A stretch of 64,000 nt of DNA from assembly GCA_013002305.1 (NCBI GenBank), contig JABDKG010000025.1:1-64000 (forward strand), read 5' to 3'. Of the stretch, positions 26,984-33,093 are shown one piece after another (the stretch's first letter is position 1; each line of letters opens with the position of its first letter). The translations under genes were made by a program, and so were the position numbers. Under the pieces are notes generated by a model, which made no database searches, was not told where the DNA came from, and saw nothing but the letters and a program-made list of their open reading frames with translations. This stretch comes from Hellea sp. (lineage in GTDB: Bacteria; Pseudomonadota; Alphaproteobacteria; Caulobacterales; Maricaulaceae).

Positions 26984-27310
26984 ATTTTCACTTGTAACTC
27001 TACGCTTTAAAGCCCACATACGCTTCCGACGGTTGCTGCGGGCTTGGTGTTTGGCACTTATCCTAGGGACCTTAATTCATCCTTAGGGAGCTGGCTCTGT
27101 CCGGATCGTGGTTCGGTTAATTCCGGCACCCACCTGTAAACACAGGTTCATGGGGATTAGATCGCCTTCACGGGTTTTCGTGGTGCCGTCACATTTCATT
27201 CCTATGCGTAAGTTTTCGAAGTCTCGCAATCAAAGCCTTCGATTTTATCGTCGCCTTCGATGTTGAATTTTAAGTAAGTCGTACGGCTCTGATGATAGAG
27301 CATAATGTTA
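26984..27310. other. Intergenic region with decayed coding frames and inverted repeats
   Basis: This 327-bp gap follows the halogenase and lies downstream of the kelch gene. It contains AAGCCC (27013-27018 region) pairing with GGGCTT, a near-direct repeat TCCTAGGGA / TCCTTAGGGA, and an outer stem CGGCACC/GGTGCCG enclosing two hairpins (ACCTGT-AAAC-ACAGGT and CACG/CGTG). The same DNA has two short protein-like minus-strand frames described separately. I could not match it to 6S, tmRNA, SRP or RNase P RNA. Confidence 0.35.
27083..27303 (-). pseudogene. Possible frameshifted small gene downstream of the kelch gene
   Basis: ATG 27303, 7 nt after the kelch stop codon, opens a 33-codon frame ending at 27202 (LKFNIEGDDKIEGFDCETSK, then TYA). 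In another frame, ATG 27199 opens 38 codons to 27083 (MKCDGTTKTREGDLIPMNLC, then LQVGAGINRTTIRTEPAP) and is open upstream through RDFENLRIG. Both read like real protein, and a single shift near 27225-27240 would join them into about 70-75 residues. There is a weak GGA site before ATG 27199. No family is recognised. Two separate short genes, or an RNA, are alternatives. Confidence 0.35.
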
Positions 27311-28282
27311 TCATTCAGGCGTAAAAACTAGAACTTTCGAACTTGCTGAAATGACGGTTTGGATGGCAGGTTTTCTGCCGCCGCCAAATAGAAAAACTTT
27401 GCCGTTGATCGCGAGCGCACTGCCGCCATGACGAGATACCGGCATTTGCGCGCGTTCCGACCATTGTTCCGTAGTTAAGTTATAAACCTCATGATCGTTA
27501 ATAAGCCTAACGGGCCCAAAGACTTCGCCGCCAATTATGTGGATTTCGTCGCCGACCTGCGCCGCATAATGCCCGCCGCGGCCTGTCGGCATGACCGGCC
27601 CGGATCGCCAGAGATTGGATGCAAAATTGTAAATCTCAATCTTATCGATTTTAGTGCCAAGCGCATTGCTGCGCCCGCCGGTAACCCATAGCTCATCACT
27701 TATAATCATGGAGGCAAAGGAGTGGCGCGCAGTTGGCATATCAGAAAGTCTTTCCCATATGCCGCCTTGTTTAAAACGCCATAGCTGATTGGAATCGCCG
27801 GTTTCCAGTTGACCACCAATCAGAAACAAGTCCCCTTCATGGCCGTGGAGCGCATGTTCCCCGACTTTAAAAGGCAATGTAGCGACGGCTTCCCATTTAT
27901 CTGCTTTTATATCTAATCTGAGCAGGTCCGGCGGGCCAAGGTCAAAACCAAAGCTGGTGAATCCCCCGCCGGCGTAAAAATGCCTGCCATCGCTGGCGAC
28001 AGCGATATGATGCGTGCGACGGGGCAGATCAGGGCAGGTGTACCAATTATTCCGGGAGATATCGAAAATTTCGCATGATTTTAGGATGCGGAAATTGCCG
28101 ATCCCGCCGACCGTCAATACTTTGTCGCCGAGCCTTGCCGCCGCTATTTCAGAACGGCCCGTTTGCATAGACTCGGCGGTTGACCAGGGAGTTTCGAGGT
28201 TTTTGGTCTCCCATGTATAACCGAATAGCGAGGCGCTTAGTATGACTATGAGAATAATTAAAATCCGCCAACGCGTTTTCAT
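27311..28282 (-). CDS. Kelch-repeat beta-propeller protein, exported or membrane-anchored
   Basis: The 323-aa protein has an N-terminal signal or anchor (MKTRWRILIILIVILSASLF) followed by about five to six kelch blades of roughly 48 residues. Typical pieces are AAARLGDKVLTVGGIGNF, HFYAGGGFTSFG, DLFLIGGQLETG, ELWVTGGRSNALG, EIHIIGGEVFG and KVFLFGGGRK, each with the double glycine and a Tyr/Trp pair further on (NWYTCPDLP, LWRSGPVMP). Beta-propellers of this kind bind sugars or proteins in the periplasm; the ligand is unknown. It is divergent from trmD. Confidence 0.85.
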   Translation of the reverse strand: MKTRWRILIILIVILSASLFGYTWETKNLETPWSTAESMQTGRSEIAAARLGDKVLTVGGIGNFRILKSCEIFDISRNNWYTCPDLPRRTHHIAVASDGRHFYAGGGFTSFGFDLGPPDLLRLDIKADKWEAVATLPFKVGEHALHGHEGDLFLIGGQLETGDSNQLWRFKQGGIWERLSDMPTARHSFASMIISDELWVTGGRSNALGTKIDKIEIYNFASNLWRSGPVMPTGRGGHYAAQVGDEIHIIGGEVFGPVRLINDHEVYNLTTEQWSERAQMPVSRHGGSALAINGKVFLFGGGRKPAIQTVISASSKVLVFTPE

Positions 28283-28361
28283 TGCAATTGCTCCTTACGG
28301 TGCAGGCAAACATCATCAGCGCAACTAAAACAAGCTATTTCAAACACAACTGGCAATGACC

Positions 28362-28390
28362 TTGGTTTTCCGCATTAAATCCCTTATATG
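28362..28390 (+). promoter_or_regulatory. Predicted trmD-rplS promoter, possibly giving leaderless mRNA
   Basis: TTGGTT (28362-28367), a 17-bp spacer and TATATG (28385-28390) form a good sigma-70-like promoter. Transcription would begin near 28397, which is itself the A of an in-frame trmD ATG. The upstream ATG at 28388 falls inside the -10 box. Confidence 0.45.
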
Positions 28391-28396
28391 CCCCCA

Positions 28397-29137
28397 ATGT
28401 CAGAAAAAGGCTCTATATCCACCACCAAACCCTGGCAGGCCAGCGTCCTGACCTTGTTTCCGGATGCCTTTCCGGGAATATTGGGGCAGTCCATTATTGG
28501 AACAGCGAGATCGAACGATATTTGGTCCCTGAAAACCGTGGATATTCGGGACTTTGCTGACAATAAGCACCGTAATGTCGATGATACGCCGGCTGGCGGT
28601 GGTCCGGGCATGGTTATCAAGCCGAATATCGCCGCTGCTGCAATTGATAGTGTGGCGCGCGAAGGCCGCCCGGTCATCTACCTGACACCGCGCGGGAAGC
28701 CTTTGACCCAACAACGCGTCAGAGAGCTGGCGGCAGGTCCCGGCGCGATTATTTTTTGCGGGCGATTTGAAGGTCTGGATCAACGGGTCATAGAAGGCCG
28801 TGAGATGGAAGAAATATCCATAGGCGACTTTGTTCTGGCGGGCGGCGAAGTGGCCTCTATGGCATTGCTGGAGGCTTGTATCAGGCTTTTGCCGGGCGTC
28901 CTTGGGGACGCGGCAAGTGCTGAACAGGAAAGTTTTGAAAATGGTCTTTTGGAGCACCCACTCTATACAAGGCCTCGGGAATGGGAAGGCCGAGAAATTC
29001 CGCCTGTTTTATTGTCCGGAGACCATAAGAAGATCGCGCAATGGCAGTTGACTCAGGCGGAAAAGATTACTAAGGCGCGTCGACCCGATTTATATCATGC
29101 CTATAAGGCAATAGGAGACGATCATGAACGTGATTGA
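28397..29137 (+). CDS. trmD: tRNA (guanine-37-N1)-methyltransferase
   Basis: The SPOUT methyltransferase makes m1G37 in tRNAs and prevents +1 frameshifts. Motifs: [19 protein letters not shown] at the start, [15 protein letters not shown], the trefoil-knot SAM site [15 protein letters not shown] and [20 protein letters not shown], then [23 protein letters not shown] 28388 would give 249 aa; I prefer ATG 28397 (246 aa) because 28388 lies in a predicted -10 box. The gene overlaps rplS by 14 bp. The usual upstream partners rpsP and rimM are not here; a divergent kelch gene takes their place. Confidence 0.95.
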   Translation: MSEKGSISTTKPWQASVLTLFPDAFPGILGQSIIGTARSNDIWSLKTVDIRDFADNKHRNVDDTPAGGGPGMVIKPNIAAAAIDSVAREGRPVIYLTPRGKPLTQQRVRELAAGPGAIIFCGRFEGLDQRVIEGREMEEISIGDFVLAGGEVASMALLEACIRLLPGVLGDAASAEQESFENGLLEHPLYTRPREWEGREIPPVLLSGDHKKIAQWQLTQAEKITKARRPDLYHAYKAIGDDHERD

Positions 29138-29537
29138 AACTTTAAACAAAGAAGAAGAAGCCCGTCTGTTAGAAGGCGGAAAAGTGATTCCTGATTTTGC
29201 GGCTGGCGATACGCTGGTTGTGCAGGTCCGGATTACCGAAGGAAACCGCACACGTCTGCAGGCGTTTGAAGGCGTTTGTATCGCCCGTTCCGGAAAAGGC
29301 CTGAATGAGAGCTTCACTGTTCGCAAAATTTCTTACGGTGAAGGCGTTGAGCGCGTATTCCCGGTTTACTCACCGTTGGTCGAAGAAATAGAAGTTAAGC
29401 GCAAAGGTAAAGTTCGCCGTGCCAAGCTGTACTATCTACGCGATCGCCGTGGTAAGTCAGCTCGAATTGTCGAGCGCACAACCGGCCGCGGGATTGAAGT
29501 TGCTCGTAAAAAAGGCGAAGCCAAAAAGAAAAAATAA
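29124..29537 (+). CDS. rplS: 50S ribosomal protein L19
   Basis: The 137-aa L19 sits at the 30S-50S interface. Recognisable core: [40 protein letters not shown], and [20 protein letters not shown] with the final [15 protein letters not shown]. It has a lysine-rich tail (GEAKKKK) common in alphaproteobacteria. ATG 29124 sits inside the trmD 3' end, preceded by AGGAGACGATC, so translation is coupled to trmD. A strong terminator follows. Confidence 0.96.
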   Translation: MNVIETLNKEEEARLLEGGKVIPDFAAGDTLVVQVRITEGNRTRLQAFEGVCIARSGKGLNESFTVRKISYGEGVERVFPVYSPLVEEIEVKRKGKVRRAKLYYLRDRRGKSARIVERTTGRGIEVARKKGEAKKKK

Positions 29538-29560
29538 AACGGTAAACATCGTTGAATAAA

Positions 29561-29589
29561 GACCCGGTCAATTGGCCGGGTTTTTTTTT
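29561..29589 (+). terminator. Rho-independent terminator of trmD-rplS
   Basis: ACCCGG and CCGGGT form a GC-rich stem around TCAATTGG, followed by nine T residues (29581-29589). Confidence 0.9.
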
Positions 29590-29727
29590 GAAATGTCCGG
29601 GATAGACAATGTTCGCGGATAGCAAGCTGGCTATTCTGGCGCCGGTTACGGCTATTATAATTGCGTAACGGGTGAGGCTCGACCCGCTGGCCGATATGGT
29701 TGCAACCTATGCCATTTGATAGCAGCC

Positions 29728-30714
29728 CTACTTTTTTAGGCCATGCTTACGCAGAAGTCCGCGAAAGGAATGATAGGTAAGGCCTAAATATTCCGATGCT
29801 TTGCCTTGATGGTGATTGTGAGCCTGCATGGCTTCATTGATCAGGCTGCGTTCGAATTTGAGAATGCGTTCAGTGAAGTTTTTGGCGGCAGGTGCGGATT
29901 CTAAATCCTCCATTGCCCGATCTGGTAATTCCGCGTTTGGCTCCTTTTGCCGAAAAGCCCGGACAAAAGGATTGAAGATAATGTTGGAAATCGGCTGGGT
30001 TAGCGTTTCGTCGGACAGAAAGGCCCGCGCGGTGCTGCGCTCTATAACATGGCGGAGCTCGCGCATATTGCCCGGCCAATCATAATCCATGAGCGCTTCG
30101 AGGGCTTCAGCGGTCAGGCCGGGAAATTGCTCTGCGCCTAATATTGACGCTGTTTTACGGCCAAAATGAAGCATGAGCGGCGCAATATCGGCCTTTCGGT
30201 CCCGAAGCGGCGGAATATTGACAACGTCGGTCGAAAGGCGGTCCAGAAAAGTAGATAGCTGTTCGCGGCGTTCTGACTTTGCAATCACAGAAGGGTCAGC
30301 ACTAATTATATAGCGAATATCCACTGTTTGGCTGTCCTGATCATCTGACGGGCGAAAATCTCCATATTCGACCAAACGCGCCAGGCGCTCGAGCATGGGT
30401 ATGGACAAATGCTCTATATTGTCAAAAAACAGCGTTCCGCCATCTGCGCGGTCGAGCAGGGCAGTGCGGTCATCATCTCCATATATATAAGAGATTAGAT
30501 CTTCCTCGCTATATGCCGCGCAATTAATACCGAAATAGCTCTGTTCCCATCGCGGGGAGAGAAAATGCAGCCGTGATGCGATTTGAGCCTTGCCTGTCCC
30601 GGCCTCGCCTAGGACCAAAATAGGAAGATCGACACTGGCAATATCAGATACCCAGTCGAGTAAAGCGTGGAATTCAGCGGAATCGCCGACGAGTTGTGGT
30701 GGAATATTAGCCAT
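29728..30714 (-). CDS. pspF: PspF-like AAA+ regulator lacking the GAFTGA loop
   Basis: The 328-aa protein aligns end to end with PspF, the enhancer-binding activator of phage-shock genes. Walker A is GEAGTGKAQIASRLH (residues 36-50). The arginine-finger region is STFLDRLSTDVVNIPPLRDR. It has DYDWPGNMRELRHVIERS and a C-terminal HTH with the PspF ending GLTYHSFRGLLRKHGLKK. But where PspF has GHEAGAFTGAQKRHPGRFER, this protein has only GDDDRTALLDR (79-89), a 9-residue loss that removes the sigma-54 contact loop. Walker B is FFDNI (96-100), with the glutamate of DE replaced. It is divergent from the psp operon and may act as a DNA-binding regulator without sigma-54 remodelling. Confidence 0.88.
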   Translation of the reverse strand: MANIPPQLVGDSAEFHALLDWVSDIASVDLPILVLGEAGTGKAQIASRLHFLSPRWEQSYFGINCAAYSEEDLISYIYGDDDRTALLDRADGGTLFFDNIEHLSIPMLERLARLVEYGDFRPSDDQDSQTVDIRYIISADPSVIAKSERREQLSTFLDRLSTDVVNIPPLRDRKADIAPLMLHFGRKTASILGAEQFPGLTAEALEALMDYDWPGNMRELRHVIERSTARAFLSDETLTQPISNIIFNPFVRAFRQKEPNAELPDRAMEDLESAPAAKNFTERILKFERSLINEAMQAHNHHQGKASEYLGLTYHSFRGLLRKHGLKK

Positions 30715-30718
30715 AACT

Positions 30719-30747
30719 AGTTAAATAAACCAAATATAGTTAGTCAA
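30719..30747 (-). promoter_or_regulatory. Predicted pspF promoter, possibly leaderless
   Basis: On the minus strand TTGACT (30742-30747), a 17-bp spacer and TTAACT (30719-30724) end only 4 bp before the pspF ATG (30714). No ribosome-binding site precedes that ATG. Together these suggest a leaderless transcript. Confidence 0.4.
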
Positions 30748-30836
30748 CAAGAGAAATAATTGGTGAAAAAAACTAAATCAAATTTGTCATATTTGCCTAA
30801 ATGGCGAAAAAGGTAATGAAATCAATACTTTAAAAA

Positions 30837-30853
30837 TTATCGACTCTCGATAA
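30837..30853. promoter_or_regulatory. Palindrome upstream of psp operon, candidate operator
   Basis: TTATCGA-CTC-TCGATAA has perfect 7-bp arms. It lies 87 bp upstream of the first small psp ORF, in the pspF-psp intergenic region. It could bind the PspF-like protein or another dimeric regulator. Confidence 0.45.
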
Positions 30854-30939
30854 CAAAATGGCCATATTGAATTTGTCGCTGGTCATCGGGATCAGAGACA
30901 AAGCCAAATAGGCTAACGAGAGACAACACAAGGAGAGAG

Positions 30940-31113
30940 ATGATGACCTTTCGTACTTTTGAAATAGACGCGGGTCACATTGCCAGCCCATCCGGGACAC
31001 CGGCGCTGACTGAAGATGTGACCGCACCGGTTCGACATGTTCGCAGCCGTCGGCGAGCACTCGCCCTCAGAAGCCGCTCAGGCGGCACTCGCATCGCCGG
31101 CTTCGGTTTTTAA
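30940..31113 (+). CDS. Small basic protein (57 aa) opening the psp operon
   Basis: The frame from ATG 30940 reads MMTFRTFEIDAGHIASPSGT and continues to a TAA at 31111-31113. It is preceded by AAGGAGAGAG, an excellent ribosome-binding site. The C-terminal half is strikingly arginine-rich (VRHVRSRRRALALRSRSGG) and ends AGFGF. There is no signal peptide or membrane segment. I recognise no family. Its place as first gene of the operon that continues with pspA suggests a role in envelope stress or its regulation, which is an inference from position only. It is also possible that it serves as a leader peptide. Confidence 0.65.
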   Translation: MMTFRTFEIDAGHIASPSGTPALTEDVTAPVRHVRSRRRALALRSRSGGTRIAGFGF

Positions 31114-31127
31114 TCGGGGTCCGGACG

Positions 31128-31307
31128 ATGAGTAGACGTTATAGAGATGATTGGGACCGCACATTCGAAGACGAATATGCGGCCCAGAGCCGCGGCGACG
31201 ATTGGAGCACAAAAGGTGCCCGCTTTGTTCGCTACCTTTCAACCCGAAAGATTGAATGTTGGGGCTTTTTCGCCGCCGGCTTCTTTATTTCAAAGATTTT
31301 TTTCTAG
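31128..31307 (+). CDS. Small membrane protein (59 aa) in the psp operon
   Basis: ATG 31128 starts 14 bp after the previous stop, with GGGG about 10 nt upstream, and the frame ends at 31307, 21 bp before pspA. The N-terminal 40 residues are charged (MSRRYRDDWDRTFEDEYAAQ), and the C-terminus is one hydrophobic helix (CWGFFAAGFFISKIFF). This layout is a tail-anchored inner-membrane protein. It is not PspD or PspG by sequence. Position between pspF and pspA suggests it could be a membrane sensor or a PspA partner; that is an inference. Confidence 0.7.
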   Translation: MSRRYRDDWDRTFEDEYAAQSRGDDWSTKGARFVRYLSTRKIECWGFFAAGFFISKIFF

Positions 31308-31328
31308 CCCCCAAAAAGGAGATACATA

Positions 31329-32018
31329 ATGGGAATATTTTCACGCATGGGCGATATCATAAATTCCAACCTCAACGCCATGATTGACAAGGCCGAGAAC
31401 CCGGAGAAGATCGCACGCCTGATCATTCAGGAAATGGAAGATACGCTGGTTGAAGTCCGGACGGACGCCGCCCGCAATATCGCCGAACGCAAAGAGCTAA
31501 GCCGGAAGGTCGAAGCCTACACTACTAAAGCCAATGAATGGGCCGAAAAAGCAGAATTGGCGATTAATAAGGATCGCGAAGATTTAGCCCGCGGAGCCTT
31601 GCAGGCTAAACAGCAATCTGAAGCTATGGCCGAAGTTGTTGAACGCGAAATCGAAATTCTTGACGAAGCCGTCGCAAAGGCCGACGCTGACCTGGGCAAG
31701 CTGCAAAGCAAACTCGATGAAGCTCGCGCCAAGCATAAGTCTCTGATGATGCGCACAAATGTCGCTCAAAATCAGATCAAGATGCGCACCAAAATGACGG
31801 ATTATCGTGTTGAAGACGCTCTGGCTCGCTATGAGCGGATGGAACGTAAAGTCGACCGCCTGGAAGCTGAAGTCGAAGCCTTCGACCTTGGCAGTGGCGA
31901 AAGCCTGGAAAGCCAGTTCGCGCAAATGGAAGCCGATGAGGCTATCGAAGGTGAACTCGCTGCTTTAAAGGCCAGCCTTGGCAAAGCCGCGAAGCCCGCT
32001 AAAAAGAAAGCCAACTAG
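31329..32018 (+). CDS. pspA: Phage shock protein A
   Basis: The 229-aa ESCRT-III-like protein binds stressed inner membrane and, in known systems, inhibits PspF. It starts with an amphipathic helix (MGIFSRMGDIINSNLNAMID) and continues as a long charged coiled coil typical of PspA/IM30 (PEKIARLIIQEMEDTLVEVR, MMRTNVAQNQIKMRTKMTDY). The C-terminus ends in a Lys/Ala tail (KPAKKKAN). ATG 31329 follows AAAAGGAGATACATA. The WEWRE-type sequence of PspF that contacts PspA in E. coli is not obvious in the local PspF, so the PspA-PspF interaction may differ here. Confidence 0.95.
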   Translation: MGIFSRMGDIINSNLNAMIDKAENPEKIARLIIQEMEDTLVEVRTDAARNIAERKELSRKVEAYTTKANEWAEKAELAINKDREDLARGALQAKQQSEAMAEVVEREIEILDEAVAKADADLGKLQSKLDEARAKHKSLMMRTNVAQNQIKMRTKMTDYRVEDALARYERMERKVDRLEAEVEAFDLGSGESLESQFAQMEADEAIEGELAALKASLGKAAKPAKKKAN

Positions 32019-32080
32019 GCAATCAATGCAAATAGGTCAGGCACTGTTCTGACCACCATTAAAGAGAGAGAGAATTTATA

Positions 32081-32329
32081 ATGGATGTAGAGATTTTAGC
32101 CCTATCAATACCAATCGTCGCCATCGTCGGCGGCATCTCAGCCGGAATGTTGAAATCATATTTCAGCCATAAGGAACGGATGATGTCCCATATGAGCGAG
32201 GATCAGGTCGCAGAGCTGGACCAAATGTCCCGCAGAGCTGATATTTTAGACAAGCGTCTGAATGTGCTGGAGCGCATTTTGGACGACGAAGTCCCCAACT
32301 GGAGAGAGACCCATGACAAGACGATATAA
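32081..32329 (+). CDS. pspB: Phage shock protein B
   Basis: The 82-aa protein has a single N-terminal membrane helix (ILALSIPIVAIVGGISAGML) and a cytoplasmic coiled coil (SEDQVAELDQMSRRADILDK, RLNVLERILDDEVPNW), matching the PspB family closely in length and layout. With PspC it senses inner-membrane stress and recruits PspA. ATG 32081 follows GAGAGAGAG. Its last 17 bp overlap the start of pspC, so the two are translationally coupled. Confidence 0.9.
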   Translation: MDVEILALSIPIVAIVGGISAGMLKSYFSHKERMMSHMSEDQVAELDQMSRRADILDKRLNVLERILDDEVPNWRETHDKTI

Positions 32330-32804
32330 AAATCCTGTTCATCGTAGCCTTCATGATGCGAACTGGGATGGCAGTGACGATGGATATGAATATTCTGGAC
32401 CGCACCGCCTTCGCCGCAACAAAATAGATGGTGTACTCGGCGGCGTTTGTGCCGGCCTTGGTGACTATCTCGGAATGGATCCCGTAATCGTTCGCGTGAT
32501 CTTTGTCCTGTTGCTGATTTTTACCGGACTGCCCATCATTATCTATCCGATATTATGGTTATGCATTCCGTCAGATAAGCGCGCCCCCTATCGCCGGGAG
32601 TACCGCGAAAGTCGCCGGGCAAGACATAAAGCCCGTCGCCGCTACCGCGAAGACTCCGAGCCGGTCAAGCCGATCCGGACTGCGACTTTCCGGGATACAA
32701 AATCCAAATTTCGGTCACTTGAAGAGCGGATGCAGGATCTGGAACGGTCCGTAACATCCAAAGAATGGCGCCTGCGCCGCGAATTTCGGGACCTGGAAAG
32801 CTAG
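32313..32804 (+). CDS. pspC: Phage shock protein C (PspC domain protein)
   Basis: The 163-aa protein has a PspC domain at about residues 33-90 (NKIDGVLGGVCAGLGDYLGM, DPVIVRVIFVLLLIFTGLPI) with one or two membrane spans, preceded by a polar N-terminus and followed by a very basic stretch (YRREYRESRRARHKARRRYR) and a short coiled coil (SLEERMQDLERSVTSKEW). ATG 32313 overlaps pspB and has GGAGAGAGACCC in front. An upstream in-frame start at 32262 would lie deep inside pspB and lacks a site. It is a membrane stress sensor with PspB by family knowledge. Confidence 0.9.
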   Translation: MTRRYKNPVHRSLHDANWDGSDDGYEYSGPHRLRRNKIDGVLGGVCAGLGDYLGMDPVIVRVIFVLLLIFTGLPIIIYPILWLCIPSDKRAPYRREYRESRRARHKARRRYREDSEPVKPIRTATFRDTKSKFRSLEERMQDLERSVTSKEWRLRREFRDLES

Positions 32805-32828
32805 GTCCCACCTTAGAGGAGAAAGACG

Positions 32829-33038
32829 ATGATCAAATCTACGCTTATTATATTAGCCAGTGCGGGTGTGATCGGGACTGGCAGCCACGCCGTCGGGCCC
32901 CAGGCGTTTGAAATCTCCGCCGGAAATGTTGCCTACCATATTTCCGCGGATGGTGTCGAAACCATCGCCTCGGAAGCCCCACAGTTTGGTGTCTCGTTCA
33001 TCACCAAAGGTGACAGACGCATAACGTTTAGATTTTAA
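32829..33038 (+). CDS. Small exported protein at the end of the psp operon
   Basis: The 69-aa product begins with a signal peptide (MIKSTLIILASAGVIGTGSH, A-V-G). The mature part is about 48 residues with a beta-type composition (FEISAGNVAYHISADGVETI, GVSFITKGDRRITFRF). ATG 32829 follows GAGGAGAAAGACG and lies 24 bp after pspC, so it is the last gene of the stress operon, before a terminator hairpin. No family recognised. A periplasmic role linked to envelope stress is inferred from position. Confidence 0.75.
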   Translation: MIKSTLIILASAGVIGTGSHAVGPQAFEISAGNVAYHISADGVETIASEAPQFGVSFITKGDRRITFRF

Positions 33039-33055
33039 TTCACAGCCCCCTCGGT

Positions 33056-33076
33056 CCCTGTTCTTAAAAAACAGGG
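33056..33076. terminator. Hairpin after the psp operon
   Basis: CCCTGTT (33056-33062) pairs with AACAGGG (33070-33076) around an A-rich loop. It lies between the end of the small exported protein gene and the convergent mnmC end. The T-tail is short, so it is probable rather than certain. Confidence 0.55.
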
Positions 33077-33093
33077 TCCTACCGGGCGCGCTT

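Noticed and set aside
26984-27310. 6S RNA, tmRNA, SRP RNA or RNase P RNA
   Set aside because: No tag reading frame, no conserved SRP or RNase P core sequences and no clear 6S bubble layout could be seen; kept only as an unresolved region.
29590-29727. Gene between rplS and pspF
   Set aside because: The 138 bp hold only short inverted repeats (CGGGT/ACCCG and ATAGC/GCTAT) and no frame with a start site.
30715-30939. Sigma-54 promoter for the psp operon
   Set aside because: No GG-N10-GC spacing exists on the plus strand in this interval.
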